Below, in pieces: positions 27,177-36,713 of a stretch of DNA of 64,000 nt. The DNA is from Notoacmeibacter sp. MSK16QG-6. GTDB taxonomy: Bacteria; Pseudomonadota; Alphaproteobacteria; Rhizobiales; Rhizobiaceae. The translations under genes were made by a program, and so were the position numbers. Each line of letters starts with the position of its first letter. Position 1 is the first letter of the stretch. The stretch spans positions 186,001 through 250,000 of the forward strand of contig NZ_JAMYXM010000001.1 in the NCBI RefSeq assembly GCF_024158145.1. Direction: 5' to 3'. The notes beneath the pieces are model-generated. The model did not search any database. It saw nothing but the letters and a program-made list of their open reading frames with translations, and had not been told where the DNA came from.

Positions 27177-27506
27177 TGTCTTCTCCTGACGCGTACTGAC
27201 CAGTATAAATTCACGACAGGGCCGTACGTTGCGCCCGCTGACAATTATCAATCTGGCGCGCCCCTCTTGCCCTACGATCCATCTTTCTGTAATGAGCCGC
27301 CCTTCAGCCGGTCCTGTGCCGGGGGTTAATCGAAGGGCCGTTTACGGACGGCAGGTGACGGAACGTTCGCCGACCTTCGCTCCCGTCTCCGCTCTCGACC
27401 GCTTCGTGCAGCGCCTTTCCCGCCGTCTTTTCGGCATTCGGAAGGTCGCAGAGGCTCTAGCCGCGCGGGTCCGGTGATGTGAAACGATGGAAAGGCAAAG
27501 CCGATA
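27177..27506. other. 330-bp intergenic region upstream of the rpsF operon
   Basis: No gene is supported here. It must hold the promoter of the ribosomal protein operon and, on the other strand, that of the 100-residue hypothetical protein. Two structures are visible. TACTG/CAGTA flank AC at about 27195-27206, overlapping a minus-strand TATACT. A bulged hairpin (CCTTTCC-GCCG / CGGC-GGAAGG, 27414-27445) lies 60 bp before rpsF. Whether the hairpin is an S6:S18 autoregulatory leader cannot be decided by eye. Confidence 0.4.
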
Positions 27507-27884
27507 ATGGCCCTTTACGAACACGTATTCCTGGCCCGCCAGGACCTTAGCCAGAGCCAGGTCGACGACCTCGTTCAGCAATATACCGGTATCATCGAAA
27601 ATGCCGGCGGATCGGTCAGCAAGACCGAAAGCTGGGGATTGAAGTCCCTCGCCTATCGGATGGATAAGAACCGCAAGGCTTACTACACCCTGCTCAACAT
27701 CGAAGCCCCTGCGGAAGCCGTGCAGGAAGTCGAACGCCAGCAGCGCCTGTCGGAAGAAATCCTTCGTTCGCTGACCCTGAAAGTCGACGAATTGGAAGAA
27801 GGTCAGTCCGCGATGCTTCGCAAGGATGACCGGAACGATCGTCGTGGTGGCCGTGGCGGCCGCGACCGCGGTCCGCGCCGCTAA
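27507..27884 (+). CDS. rpsF: 30S ribosomal protein S6
   Basis: S6 binds the central domain of 16S rRNA together with S18. The 125-residue protein has the family start [23 protein letters not shown] and core [26 protein letters not shown], followed by a charged Arg/Gly/Asp-rich tail ([17 protein letters not shown]) as in other alphaproteobacteria. The ribosome binding site is GGAAAGG. rpsR follows after 23 bp. Confidence 0.98.
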   Translation: MALYEHVFLARQDLSQSQVDDLVQQYTGIIENAGGSVSKTESWGLKSLAYRMDKNRKAYYTLLNIEAPAEAVQEVERQQRLSEEILRSLTLKVDELEEGQSAMLRKDDRNDRRGGRGGRDRGPRR

Positions 27885-27907
27885 GACGCCGACGAGAGGA
27901 AAAAGAC

Positions 27908-28156
27908 ATGGTCGATATCAACCAGCTTCCGACGCGCCGGCCCTTCCATCGCCGCCGCAAAACCTGCCCGTTCTCAGGCTCCAATGCACCGAAGATCGAT
28001 TACAAGGACGTTCGCCTTCTGCAGCGCTATATTTCCGAGCGCGGCAAGATCGTACCGTCCCGTATCACGGCTGTTTCCGCCAAGAAGCAGCGTGAACTGG
28101 CCAAGGCCATCAAACGCGCGCGCTTCCTCGGCCTTCTGCCCTACGTCGTGAAGTAA
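27908..28156 (+). CDS. rpsR: 30S ribosomal protein S18
   Basis: S18 pairs with S6 on the 30S platform. The 82-residue protein contains the conserved core [20 protein letters not shown] and [20 protein letters not shown], split here as in the family. It starts after AGAGGAAAAAG. Two hairpins follow its stop: a 9-bp GC stem at 28167-28188 and an AGCCTGC/GCAGGCT stem at 28192-28219 with a T-rich 3' flank. They may attenuate transcription before the DUF2232 and rplI genes. Confidence 0.98.
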   Translation: MVDINQLPTRRPFHRRRKTCPFSGSNAPKIDYKDVRLLQRYISERGKIVPSRITAVSAKKQRELAKAIKRARFLGLLPYVVK

Positions 28157-28166
28157 GAACGATTTG

Positions 28167-28219
28167 CCGCGCCGGCTCGCCGGCGCGGACGCAGCCTGCC
28201 ATGTTCGGCATTGCAGGCT
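28167..28219 (+). terminator. Tandem intercistronic hairpins after rpsR
   Basis: Stem 1 is CCGCGCCGG/CCGGCGCGG (28167-28175 with 28180-28188, loop CTCG). Stem 2 is AGCCTGC/GCAGGCT (28192-28198 with 28213-28219), followed by ATATTTCTT. Neither has a full T run, so partial termination or RNA processing within the operon is more likely than complete termination. Confidence 0.45.
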
Positions 28220-28291
28220 ATATTTCTTAAACCCGAAGTTGGGACCGGGCATAAGCCGATCCCTAACTGCCAGAGGCAGGACAGCGACCGC

Positions 28292-29230
28292 GTGAAAACG
28301 ATCCTTGCCAATCCCCATCTTATCGGCGCGCTTGCCGGCCTGACCTCCGCGCTTGTCGCGGCATCGCCTGTTGGCGGAATGGCTTTTCTCACTTTGCTGT
28401 CTCCGTTTCCGCTTCTCGTGGCGACACTGGGCTACGGTGTATCGGCGGGTCTTAGCGGTTCGGCTGTGGCTATTGCCGGTATCGCCGTCGTTTCCGGTCT
28501 CCAACCCGCTCTTGGCATTGCCCTGTTGGTCTGCGTGCCAAGCGTTCTGGCCGGATCGCTCGGCGCGCTGGCACGCCCCGCAAGCGAATTAGGCGGCCCG
28601 GACGAAACGCTTGTCTGGTTCCCGATGGCCGATATTCTTCTGGCGATCTGCGGCAGCGCGGCAGTCGCTTTTGTCGCGCTCTCATTGGTGGATGGTCTCG
28701 GCCTGGAACTGGCTGACGACGTCGCTGCGGTTCTCGCGGAGAGCTATCGCCAGGGCGACGTTGCTCTGCCGGATGGGTTCGAAGGACAACTGGCGGCGCT
28801 GCTTCGTAACATCCTTCCTATCGTGCAGCCATTTGGCTGGGTTCTGGTGTTGCTTGCCAATTTCTACATCGCGCTGCAGGTTGCGCGCCGCGCCGGCCTG
28901 CTCGTGCGGCCGAAGGATGATTGGCCTACATCCCTTCGTCTGCCGCGCATCGCGCTGGCGCCTTTTCTTGTCGCGCTTCTCGCCAGTTTCGCTCCGGGCC
29001 TTGCCGGCTATTTGGCCGCCGGCGTCGCTGGCGCATTCGGTGCGGGGTTTGCGGTCGGCGGTTTCGCCATGCTGCATGAATGGAGCCGGCAAACCAGCGC
29101 ACGGTTCTTCATCCTCTTCGGCACTTATGTCGCCGTACTGCTTTTTGCCCCGCTTCTGGCGGGATTTGTCATCGCCGGCCTGTTCGACACGAAACGCGCT
29201 TCGCCGCTTTCGCCGAGGCCGGTGGAATAA
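28292..29230 (+). CDS. DUF2232 family membrane protein
   Basis: This is a 312-residue inner-membrane protein with about eight hydrophobic segments, of the DUF2232 family that lies between rpsR and rplI in alphaproteobacteria. The GTG at 28292 is taken as start because AGAGGCAGG lies upstream; the frame is open to a TTG at 28211 without such a site. The function is unknown. The C-terminal half has a positively charged loop ([14 protein letters not shown]) between helices. rplI starts 35 bp after its stop. Confidence 0.85.
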   Translation: MKTILANPHLIGALAGLTSALVAASPVGGMAFLTLLSPFPLLVATLGYGVSAGLSGSAVAIAGIAVVSGLQPALGIALLVCVPSVLAGSLGALARPASELGGPDETLVWFPMADILLAICGSAAVAFVALSLVDGLGLELADDVAAVLAESYRQGDVALPDGFEGQLAALLRNILPIVQPFGWVLVLLANFYIALQVARRAGLLVRPKDDWPTSLRLPRIALAPFLVALLASFAPGLAGYLAAGVAGAFGAGFAVGGFAMLHEWSRQTSARFFILFGTYVAVLLFAPLLAGFVIAGLFDTKRASPLSPRPVE

Positions 29231-29265
29231 CGCTAACGAAAGACGACCTCAGGAAAGGAATTCAA

Positions 29266-29898
29266 ATGGAAGTCATTCTTCTGGAACGCGTGAACAAGCT
29301 TGGCGGGATCGGCGACACCGTCACCGTCAAGCCTGGCTTTGCCCGCAACTATCTCATCCCGACCGGCCGTGCGCTGCGTGCTAACGAGGCGAACAAAGCT
29401 CGCTTCGAAGCCGAGCGCGCGCAGATCGAAGCGCGCAACGAAGACCGCAAGTCCGAAGCGCAGAAGATCGCCGACGAGCTGGAAGGCAAGACGCTGGTCG
29501 TCATCCGCTCGGCAGCCGAAACCGGCCAGCTTTACGGTTCAGTTTCTTCGCGCGATATTTCCGAACTCCTCAAGGATGAGGGCTTCAAGGTCGGCCGCAG
29601 CCAGGTCGATCTGAACCAGGCCATCAAGGCCATCGGCCTGACGGACGTGCCGGTCGAACTGCATCCGGAGGTTCGGGTGACCATTACGCTGAACATTGCC
29701 CGCACGACGGACGAAGCCGAGCGTCAGGCACGTGGCGAAGACCTCACCAGCGCCGAAGCCATCTACGGTGAAGACATCAACGATGCCGCCCAGCCGGAAG
29801 AGTTCTTCGAGGAAGACGATCTCTATGACGAGGGCGAAGGCGCATCTGAGGCCGACGCTGCAGACGAAAGCGATGGCGACGAAGAAAACGCCGGCTGA
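29266..29898 (+). CDS. rplI: 50S ribosomal protein L9
   Basis: L9 binds 23S rRNA near the base of the L1 stalk and affects frame maintenance. The 210-residue protein starts [19 protein letters not shown] with AGGAAAGGA upstream. The two canonical domains (1-50 and 80-150) and connecting helix are complete. An acidic tail of about 50 residues ([15 protein letters not shown]..., ending DGDEENAG) follows; alphaproteobacterial L9 proteins often carry such a tail. A strong terminator closes the operon. Confidence 0.97.
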   Translation: MEVILLERVNKLGGIGDTVTVKPGFARNYLIPTGRALRANEANKARFEAERAQIEARNEDRKSEAQKIADELEGKTLVVIRSAAETGQLYGSVSSRDISELLKDEGFKVGRSQVDLNQAIKAIGLTDVPVELHPEVRVTITLNIARTTDEAERQARGEDLTSAEAIYGEDINDAAQPEEFFEEDDLYDEGEGASEADAADESDGDEENAG

Positions 29899-29923
29899 TC
29901 CACGCACCGTCTCTCAATCGCAG

Positions 29924-29950
29924 AACCCCGGCGCTGACGCCGGGGTTTTT
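29924..29950 (+). terminator. Rho-independent terminator of the ribosomal operon
   Basis: A 10-bp perfect stem AACCCCGGCG/CGCCGGGGTT (29924-29933 with 29938-29947), tetraloop CTGA, is followed by a run of five T. It lies 26 bp after the rplI stop. Confidence 0.92.
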
Positions 29951-29994
29951 GCTTTTTCAGCTAAGATATTGATTCCGCCGCCGACACCAACATA

Positions 29995-31320
29995 ATGATA
30001 ATCTTAAATATTGAGCGGCATGACCGGGGCGTCCGGAGCGGAATGATGAAGGGTAAAGCTCGGGGAATAGCGGAAAAAAGTATCGTCAGGCTGGTCGATC
30101 AGATGATCGGAACCGGTACACTGATTGCAACATTGCCGGGCGGAAAAACGCTGCGCCTTGGGCCTGGCGGCGAGCCAACGATTGCACTGACCATCCATGA
30201 TCGCCGCACAATGATGGCCATCATCCTCAACCCCGACCCTGCCTTTCCCGAGGCCTATATGGATGGCCGCGTCACCATCGAGCAGGGCGATCTTCTCGAC
30301 TTTTTTCACCTGATTGCGCCGATCGAGCGTGCATCGTCATATCCCGTGTCAGCGCGGATGAACCGGCGTCTACGCTTTGCTGCTCGCCGTCTGTCGCAGT
30401 GGAACGGCCTGACTGCGTCGCTCCGTAACGTTAAACGGCATTATGATCTGTCGCCTGCCATGTATCGCCGGTTTCTCGATGCAGACATGCAATATTCCTG
30501 TGCCTACTTTTCCCGCCCGGGCATGTCGCTGGAGGACGCGCAGGCGGCCAAAAAGCGGCACATTGCCGCCAAGCTGATGATTGAGCCCTCTATGAGTGTG
30601 CTGGACATCGGGTGCGGCTGGGGCGGTATGGCGCTCACACTGGCCAACGAATGCGATGCGTGCGTCACCGGCATAACGCTTTCGGAAGAACAGCTTGCTG
30701 TTGCGAGGGAGCGCGGCGCTGGGCGAGACGATGTCCGCTTCGAATTGCGTGACTACCGTACCCTGGAACAGACTTATGACCGCATCGTTTCGGTCGGCAT
30801 GTTTGAGCATGTGGGTATTCGCAACTACAAAACCTTTTTTCAGAAATCGCACGATCTTCTGGCTCGTGACGGCGTCATGCTGCTCCATACGATCGGTCGC
30901 AGCGAGCCGCCAAACGTGACCTCCGGCTTCATTCACAAATACATCTTTCCGGGCGGCTATATTCCAGCGCTGTCGGAAGTCTCGGCGGCCATCGAACGCG
31001 CAGGACTGACCGTCACCGATGTGGAAGTTCTGACAACGCATTACGCCGATACGCTCGCCGAATGGCGCAATCGTTTCCACGCAACGCGCGACGAAGTGCT
31101 CGAAGAATACGATGAGCGCTTCTTTCGAATGTGGGATCTCTATTTAGCCGCGTCGGAAGCGGCCTTCCGCTACTACAATATGGTCGTTTTCCAGATTCAG
31201 ATCGTTCACGATAAAACGGTCGTGCCGATGAGCCGCGACTATATCGAAAAGCGAGAGCGGGAACTCGCCAAGGCTGACAGCGAGAAATCCAGGAGCGATG
31301 TAACAAGCGCGGCGGAGTAA
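29995..31320 (+). CDS. Cyclopropane-fatty-acyl-phospholipid synthase family methyltransferase
   Basis: This enzyme family transfers a methylene group from S-adenosylmethionine to unsaturated acyl chains of membrane phospholipids. The 441-residue protein has an N-terminal lipid-binding region (about 35-110), the HYDLSP...FLDADMQYSCAYF block (149-172), SAM motif VLDIGCGWGG (202-211) and the C-terminal GGYIPALSE region. A start at Met17 (30043), with GGAG upstream, is equally possible and gives 425 residues. Monocistronic after the rplI terminator. The exact product (cyclopropane or another methylated lipid) is not decided by sequence. Confidence 0.9.
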   Translation: MIILNIERHDRGVRSGMMKGKARGIAEKSIVRLVDQMIGTGTLIATLPGGKTLRLGPGGEPTIALTIHDRRTMMAIILNPDPAFPEAYMDGRVTIEQGDLLDFFHLIAPIERASSYPVSARMNRRLRFAARRLSQWNGLTASLRNVKRHYDLSPAMYRRFLDADMQYSCAYFSRPGMSLEDAQAAKKRHIAAKLMIEPSMSVLDIGCGWGGMALTLANECDACVTGITLSEEQLAVARERGAGRDDVRFELRDYRTLEQTYDRIVSVGMFEHVGIRNYKTFFQKSHDLLARDGVMLLHTIGRSEPPNVTSGFIHKYIFPGGYIPALSEVSAAIERAGLTVTDVEVLTTHYADTLAEWRNRFHATRDEVLEEYDERFFRMWDLYLAASEAAFRYYNMVVFQIQIVHDKTVVPMSRDYIEKRERELAKADSEKSRSDVTSAAE

Positions 31321-31483
31321 AGGGCGGGACGATCTTTTCCCCGCTCTCCCCGCTGTTCTCCCATGAGATGTTTCTGCGCCCGGATCACCCCGTTAACAGC
31401 CCGATAACCATCTCCGCGTGCTAGACGACTCACGGCGGATCGGGAAGACTCCGCGCTCATGCGATGAACGGGAGAACGGATCG

Positions 31484-32983
31484 ATGGCCGAAGCGGCGCG
31501 GCATCTTCAGCCTGCAAATGAAGGCGGCGCCGACAGCGGCTACCGCCAGGCGCCCAATAACATCGAAGCCGAGCAGGCGCTGCTTGGCGCGATCATGGTC
31601 AATAACGATGCTTTCTATCGCGTCTCGGATTTTCTGAAGCCGGTCCATTTCCACGATCCGCTTCACAGGAAAATCTACGAGGTTTCCGGCGAACTGATCC
31701 GCATGGGCAAAAGCGCCAATCCGGTAACGCTTAAAACCTTTCTGCCAGCCGATCAGTTGATCGGCGAGATGACGGTCAGCCAGTATCTCGCACGGCTCGC
31801 CGCCGAAGCCGTCACCATCATCAATGCCGAGGATTACGGGCGCGGCATCTACGATCTTTCGACCCGCCGCGCGCTGATCGGCATCGGCGAGGATATGGTC
31901 AATGTCGCGTTCGACGCGCCCGTCGATGCACCGCCGCAGCAGCAGATCGAGGATGCGGAACGCCGCCTCTTCGAACTGGCCGAGACCGGCCGTTACGATG
32001 GAGGGTTCGAGGCCTTTTCCGATGCCTTGGCGACCGCCATCGATATGGCCGGCGCTGCCTATCAGCGTGATGGCCATCTCTCCGGAATTTCGACCGGCTT
32101 CATCGACATCGACAGGAAGCTCGGCGGCCTTCAGCCTTCCGACCTCGTCATTCTGGCGGGACGCCCGGCCATGGGCAAAACGTCGCTCGCCACCAACATC
32201 GCTCATAATATCGCGGCCGCCTATGAAGCGGCACCGCAGGCCGACGGTTCGGTCAAACCCGCGCAAGGCGGAGTTGTCGGTTTCTTCAGCCTGGAAATGA
32301 GCTCGGAGCAGCTCGCCACGCGTATCATCTCCGAACAGGCTCGCATTTCATCGTCCAAAATCCGCCGCGGGGAAATCACCGAAGCGGATTTCGACAAGCT
32401 GATTGCCTGCTCGCAGATGATGCAGCGGACCCCGCTCTATATCGACCAGACCGGCGGCATCTCGATTGCCGCTCTTGCCGCACGCGCCCGTCGCCTCAAG
32501 CGTCAGCGCGGCCTCGACGTGATCGTGATCGATTATCTGCAGCTCATGCAGGGGTCGAGCAAGAGCCAGGGCAACCGCGTGCAGGAACTGACCGAAATCA
32601 CCACAGGGCTGAAAGCCCTCGCCAAGGAGTTGAACACGCCCGTTATCGCGCTCTCGCAGCTTTCGCGACAAGTCGAATCGCGGGACGACAAGCGGCCGCA
32701 ACTGTCGGATCTTCGCGAATCCGGTTCGATCGAGCAGGACGCCGATGTGGTGCTGTTCGTCTATCGCGACGAATACTACATGCAAAACCGCGAACCGGAG
32801 TTCGGCACGCCCGAACATGAGGAATGGCAGCAGAAGTTCGACCGTGTGCGCGGCAAGGCGGAGCTCATCATTGCCAAGCAGCGCCACGGCCCGACCGGCA
32901 CAGTCGATCTGGCCTTCGAAGGCGAATTCACAAAATTCTCCGATCTGGCGGATGATGAACGGCTACCGGAACGCTTTGAGTAG
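31484..32983 (+). CDS. dnaB: Replicative DNA helicase
   Basis: DnaB is the hexameric 5'-3' helicase at the replication fork. The 499-residue protein starts at MAEAARHLQ, with GGGAG upstream, rather than at an in-frame ATG at 31418. The N-terminal domain (about 20-140) begins NNIEAEQALLGAIM. The RecA-like domain has Walker A AGRPAMGKTS, Walker B VIVIDYLQLMQG and the DLRESGSIEQDADVV block. No intein is present. A near-consensus CtrA-type motif lies upstream at 31393-31407. alr follows after 31 bp. Confidence 0.97.
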   Translation: MAEAARHLQPANEGGADSGYRQAPNNIEAEQALLGAIMVNNDAFYRVSDFLKPVHFHDPLHRKIYEVSGELIRMGKSANPVTLKTFLPADQLIGEMTVSQYLARLAAEAVTIINAEDYGRGIYDLSTRRALIGIGEDMVNVAFDAPVDAPPQQQIEDAERRLFELAETGRYDGGFEAFSDALATAIDMAGAAYQRDGHLSGISTGFIDIDRKLGGLQPSDLVILAGRPAMGKTSLATNIAHNIAAAYEAAPQADGSVKPAQGGVVGFFSLEMSSEQLATRIISEQARISSSKIRRGEITEADFDKLIACSQMMQRTPLYIDQTGGISIAALAARARRLKRQRGLDVIVIDYLQLMQGSSKSQGNRVQELTEITTGLKALAKELNTPVIALSQLSRQVESRDDKRPQLSDLRESGSIEQDADVVLFVYRDEYYMQNREPEFGTPEHEEWQQKFDRVRGKAELIIAKQRHGPTGTVDLAFEGEFTKFSDLADDERLPERFE

Positions 32984-33014
32984 CCGGCCTCCCGACTTGC
33001 CGGATAGTAACGTC

Positions 33015-34094
33015 ATGACCGATCTGGAAGGTACCCGTCTAATCGTCGACCGGGCGGCGATCCGTCGAAACTGGGAGACCCTTCAGCGATATGCGCCATC
33101 CAGCGAATGCGCTGCGGTGGTCAAAGCCGATGCCTATGGCCTCGGTATGGTTGAGATCGTGCCGCATTTGCCGGAATGTCGTACCTTTTTCGTGGCAACT
33201 CCATCGGAAGGCATGGCGCTTCGGCCGATCTGCCCCGATGCAGTGATCTATGTGCTTTCTGGGCCCTGGAGCGCAGCGGCCGCGTCAGCCATGGCCGCCG
33301 CGAAACTCCGACCGGTCGTCAACACGACCGAACAGTGGAGCCTTTGGAAAGAGACGGAACAGCCCTTCGCGATCCAGGTCGACACGGGGATGAACCGGCT
33401 TGGATTGTCGCCATCAGAAGCGAAGCAGGTAGCGGACAATTGCCACCCCGATCTTGTGATCAGTCATCTGGCGTGTGGCGACGAGCCGGACCATCCGGCC
33501 AATTCCGAGCAGCGAGGCCGATTCAATACGTTGCGTGAAAATTTTGATATGTCTCGATTTTCTCTCGCTAACTCGGCCGGAATTTTTCTTGGATCGGACT
33601 ACCACTTCGATCTGACCAGGCCGGGTATTGCTCTTTATGGCGGATCGGCCGGTCCGAAAATGAGGGGCATTCATCGGGTCATCGAGTTGAAGGCGCGGAT
33701 TATACAGATCCGTCAGGCGCGAATGGGAGAACACGTCTCTTATGGCCACACTTACCGCCTCACCCGCGACAGCCGGCTTGCCGTCGCCGCTATCGGTTAT
33801 GCGGATGGCTATTTCCGGTCCGGTTCAGGCAGCGGCGTTCCGCTACGCTCCGCTGTGCCTGACGGCGCAGTGGCGGCGATGAACGGCGTCAGCGTGCCTC
33901 TCGTCGGACGCACGACAATGGATCTCAGCATTTTCGACATCACCGATATTCCGCCCGAGCAGTGCACGGCAGGAGACTGGCTCGAGATCATAGGCGAAAC
34001 GATAGCGTTGGAAGATGTCGCGCGGCGAACCGGCACGATTGGCTACGAGGTGCTGACCGCCCTTGGGCAGCGTCATCGCCGCAGCTATATCTGA
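33015..34094 (+). CDS. alr: Alanine racemase
   Basis: Alr makes D-alanine for peptidoglycan. The 359-residue protein starts MTDLEGTRLIVDRAAIRRNW. The PLP lysine is K37 in VVKADAYGLG, and the second catalytic base is Y243 in GEHVSYGHTYR. The C-terminal beta domain with DGYFRSGSGSGVPLRS and VGRTTMDLSIFD is complete. It lies between dnaB and radA, as usual in this order. Its 3' end overlaps the convergent DUF454 gene by 10 nt. Confidence 0.96.
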   Translation: MTDLEGTRLIVDRAAIRRNWETLQRYAPSSECAAVVKADAYGLGMVEIVPHLPECRTFFVATPSEGMALRPICPDAVIYVLSGPWSAAAASAMAAAKLRPVVNTTEQWSLWKETEQPFAIQVDTGMNRLGLSPSEAKQVADNCHPDLVISHLACGDEPDHPANSEQRGRFNTLRENFDMSRFSLANSAGIFLGSDYHFDLTRPGIALYGGSAGPKMRGIHRVIELKARIIQIRQARMGEHVSYGHTYRLTRDSRLAVAAIGYADGYFRSGSGSGVPLRSAVPDGAVAAMNGVSVPLVGRTTMDLSIFDITDIPPEQCTAGDWLEIIGETIALEDVARRTGTIGYEVLTALGQRHRRSYI

Positions 34095-34471
34095 TCGTCG
34101 GTCTGGACAGACCGCCGGCTTCCATGAGGCCGCGTCCAAATAAAGAGCAAAACGCAGATCAGCGTCACGCCCTGAATGGCCAAAAGGCCGATACCGAGGC
34201 CCATTGCCACCGACAATATGAAAGCGGCCCCGATTGAGAGCGTTGCCAGCCTTTTGGCCCGTAGAGAGATCGCGCCCTCACGCCGCCAGTCGGCGATTGG
34301 CGGTCCAAAACGAGGATGACCGACGAGCCAGTCATGAAGGCGGGGGGATGAGCGCGCAAAGCAAAAGGCCGCCAGAATGAGAAATGGCACGGTCGGTAGT
34401 AGCGGAACCGCAATGCCGGCGACTCCCAGAATCAGCGCCAGCAATCCCGCCAATGTCCAGAGCCAGCGCAT
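34085..34471 (-). CDS. DUF454 (YbaN) family inner-membrane protein
   Basis: This is a 128-residue protein with three hydrophobic segments. The family signature is visible: GxxGIAVPLLPTVPFLILAAFCFARSSPRLHDWLVGHPRFGPPI, split here, with the conserved PLLPTxPF. The function is unknown in the family. The gene lies on the opposite strand to its neighbours, overlaps the 3' end of alr by 10 nt and is divergent from radA. Confidence 0.87.
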   Translation of the reverse strand: MRWLWTLAGLLALILGVAGIAVPLLPTVPFLILAAFCFARSSPRLHDWLVGHPRFGPPIADWRREGAISLRAKRLATLSIGAAFILSVAMGLGIGLLAIQGVTLICVLLFIWTRPHGSRRSVQTDDQI

Positions 34472-34629
34472 CAGACCTCATCCAGTAAAACCGGACCACC
34501 CGGCACAACTTATCAGGCTATCTGCCGTCATACGATGCTTTTTCAACAGAGCGGCGAAAACTCAATCGCCCTCTCTGGCGAAATGAAGTTTGATCGGCTA
34601 TGAACGAAAGAAGAACATTAGAGGGTTTC

Positions 34630-36027
34630 ATGGCACGCCAGAAGATCAGCTTTATCTGCGCCCAATGCGGAACCGTTCATCCGCGTTGGCAGGGCAAATG
34701 CGACGGTTGCGGCGAATGGAACACTTTGGCTGAGGAACAGGCTGGCGGGGGCGTCGGCGGCGGACATCAACGCGCGCCGAAAAAGGGCCGACCGGTCGAA
34801 CTGGTCGCATTGGACGGCGAGCAGGAACAGGCCCCCCGCATCCAGACCGGTATTGCCGAGCTCGATCGCGTAACGGGGGGAGGATTCGTAAGGGGCTCCG
34901 CGCTGCTTCTGGGTGGCGATCCCGGCATTGGCAAGTCAACTCTTCTGATGCAGGCGGCGGCTGCTCTGGCCCGCCGCAACCGTCGGGTCATTTATGTCTC
35001 GGGCGAAGAAGCGACGGGACAGGTACAGCTTCGCGCACATCGCCTCGGCGCTGCCGACAGCGCGGTAATGCTGGCGGCGGAAACAAATGTGGAGAATATA
35101 CTGGCGACCCTGGCGGATGGTCCTCGACCGGATTTCGTTATTCTGGATTCGGTCCAGACGCTTTGGACGGACAGTGTGGAAAGCGCGCCAGGCACGGTTA
35201 CGCAGGTGCGGGCCAGCGCGTCGGCAATGATCCGCTATGCAAAACAGAGCGGCGCGGCCGTGGTGCTGGTCGGTCACGTAACAAAGGACGGGCAGATTGC
35301 CGGCCCCCGCGTCGTGGAGCATATGGTCGATGGCGTTCTCTATTTCGAAGGCGATGGCGGACAGGCTTATCGAATTCTCAGGACGGTAAAAAACCGTTTC
35401 GGCGCCACCGATGAGATCGGAGTTTTTGCGATGGGCGATCGCGGCCTTGCGGAAGTGCCCAATCCTTCGGAGCTTTTTCTCGGCGAACGCAACGGCAAGA
35501 CTCCCGGTGCAGCCGTCTTTGCCGGAATGGAGGGCAGCCGCCCCCTTCTTGTGGAAATTCAGGCGCTCGTCGCGCCCTCCCCGCTCGGTACGCCACGCCG
35601 GTCCGTCATTGGCTGGGACAGCGGACGCCTGTCAATGATCCTTGCCGTGCTCGAAGCCCATTGCGGTGTGCGGTTCTCCCAGCACGATGTCTATTTGAAT
35701 GTTGCGGGCGGCTACCGTATCAGCGAACCGGCGGCCGATATGGCCGCCGCCGCCGCTCTCGTCTCATCGCTTGCCGGGCTTGCTCTGCCTGCCGATTGCG
35801 TCTATTTCGGCGAAATCAGTCTCTCCGGGGCGGTGCGGCCGGTCGGCCATTCCGTTCAGCGGTTGAAAGAGGCGCGAAAGCTGGGATTTGAAAGGGCTGT
35901 CCTTCCGGCGGGGACCGAAGAGATCGGGAGCAGTGCGCTACGGCTTTCACAGCCTGAAACGCTTGTCGATCTGGTTGCCTCCATTGCTGGATCTTCGCCG
36001 ATTTCGGCGCATGATGAAGCAGCGTAA
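34630..36027 (+). CDS. radA: DNA repair protein RadA
   Basis: RadA is a RecA-like, DnaB-type ATPase that promotes branch migration in recombination. The 465-residue protein starts MARQKISFICAQCG, with AGAGGG upstream; an ATG at 34600 is less well placed. The four-Cys zinc finger is C10, C13, C24 and C27. Then come Walker A GGDPGIGKST, the RadA motif KNRFG and a Lon-like C-terminal domain (SEPAADMAAAAALVSS). Length is normal. cvpA follows 72 bp downstream. Confidence 0.97.
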   Translation: MARQKISFICAQCGTVHPRWQGKCDGCGEWNTLAEEQAGGGVGGGHQRAPKKGRPVELVALDGEQEQAPRIQTGIAELDRVTGGGFVRGSALLLGGDPGIGKSTLLMQAAAALARRNRRVIYVSGEEATGQVQLRAHRLGAADSAVMLAAETNVENILATLADGPRPDFVILDSVQTLWTDSVESAPGTVTQVRASASAMIRYAKQSGAAVVLVGHVTKDGQIAGPRVVEHMVDGVLYFEGDGGQAYRILRTVKNRFGATDEIGVFAMGDRGLAEVPNPSELFLGERNGKTPGAAVFAGMEGSRPLLVEIQALVAPSPLGTPRRSVIGWDSGRLSMILAVLEAHCGVRFSQHDVYLNVAGGYRISEPAADMAAAAALVSSLAGLALPADCVYFGEISLSGAVRPVGHSVQRLKEARKLGFERAVLPAGTEEIGSSALRLSQPETLVDLVASIAGSSPISAHDEAA

Positions 36028-36099
36028 CCTGTCGGCCTTCATGCGGTCGCGGTTCCAATGCTGAACAAGGCGCCCGAACAGGATAGATAGACGGGTAAC

Positions 36100-36651
36100 A
36101 TGACGCTTCTGGATGGCATCTTCATCGTATTCACGCTCGTTTCGGCGCTGCTTGCCATGGTCAGGGGGTTCTCACGCGAGGTCCTTTCCATCGCCTCCTG
36201 GCTCGTCGCGGGTCTGGCAGCATGGATCGCCTACCCGCTGCTATCGCCTTATCTGCTCGAACCTCTCGGCAAACAGCTCTACGCCGATCTGGCAGCGGCG
36301 GCGATCGTCTTTCTGATCGTTCTCGTAATTGTTACGGTCGTCACGATGCGGATCGCCGATTTCATCATCGACAGTCGTGCGGGCGCGCTCGACCGGACAC
36401 TCGGCTTCATCTACGGCGCAGCGCGCGGCGTGGTGGTGGCTGCGGTCGCCCTTCTCTTCTTCCAATGGCTTGTCGCCGGCAATCCCCCTGAATGGGTTGT
36501 CAACGCCAAGAGCCGGGCCATTCTCGACCCGGTCGGCGAAGAGATTGCGGCGCTTTTGCCGGAAGATCCGGAGCGTGACCTTTTCGACCGGTTTCTGAAA
36601 GACGATGAGGCGGAGCCTGCGCCGGCCGATGGCGAAGCAGCCGCGAACTGA
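36100..36651 (+). CDS. cvpA: CvpA family membrane protein
   Basis: This is a 183-residue inner-membrane protein of the CvpA family, named from colicin V production and usually found beside purF. Four hydrophobic segments are visible in the first 130 residues, beginning MTLLDGIFIVFTLVSALLAMVRGF with the conserved RGFSREVLSIASW split across the first loop. The C-terminal tail is cytosolic and acidic. purF starts 62 bp later. Confidence 0.93.
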   Translation: MTLLDGIFIVFTLVSALLAMVRGFSREVLSIASWLVAGLAAWIAYPLLSPYLLEPLGKQLYADLAAAAIVFLIVLVIVTVVTMRIADFIIDSRAGALDRTLGFIYGAARGVVVAAVALLFFQWLVAGNPPEWVVNAKSRAILDPVGEEIAALLPEDPERDLFDRFLKDDEAEPAPADGEAAAN

Positions 36652-36713
36652 CGGTAAAAAACAGATTCCAGCGGGTACGACCCGGCAGGTAGTTCAAGGA
36701 CAGGCGGAACGGC

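Noticed and set aside
28611-29384. Overlapping frame in the DUF2232 region
   Set aside because: It has Arg/Ser-rich shadow composition and overlaps both DUF2232 and rplI in another frame.
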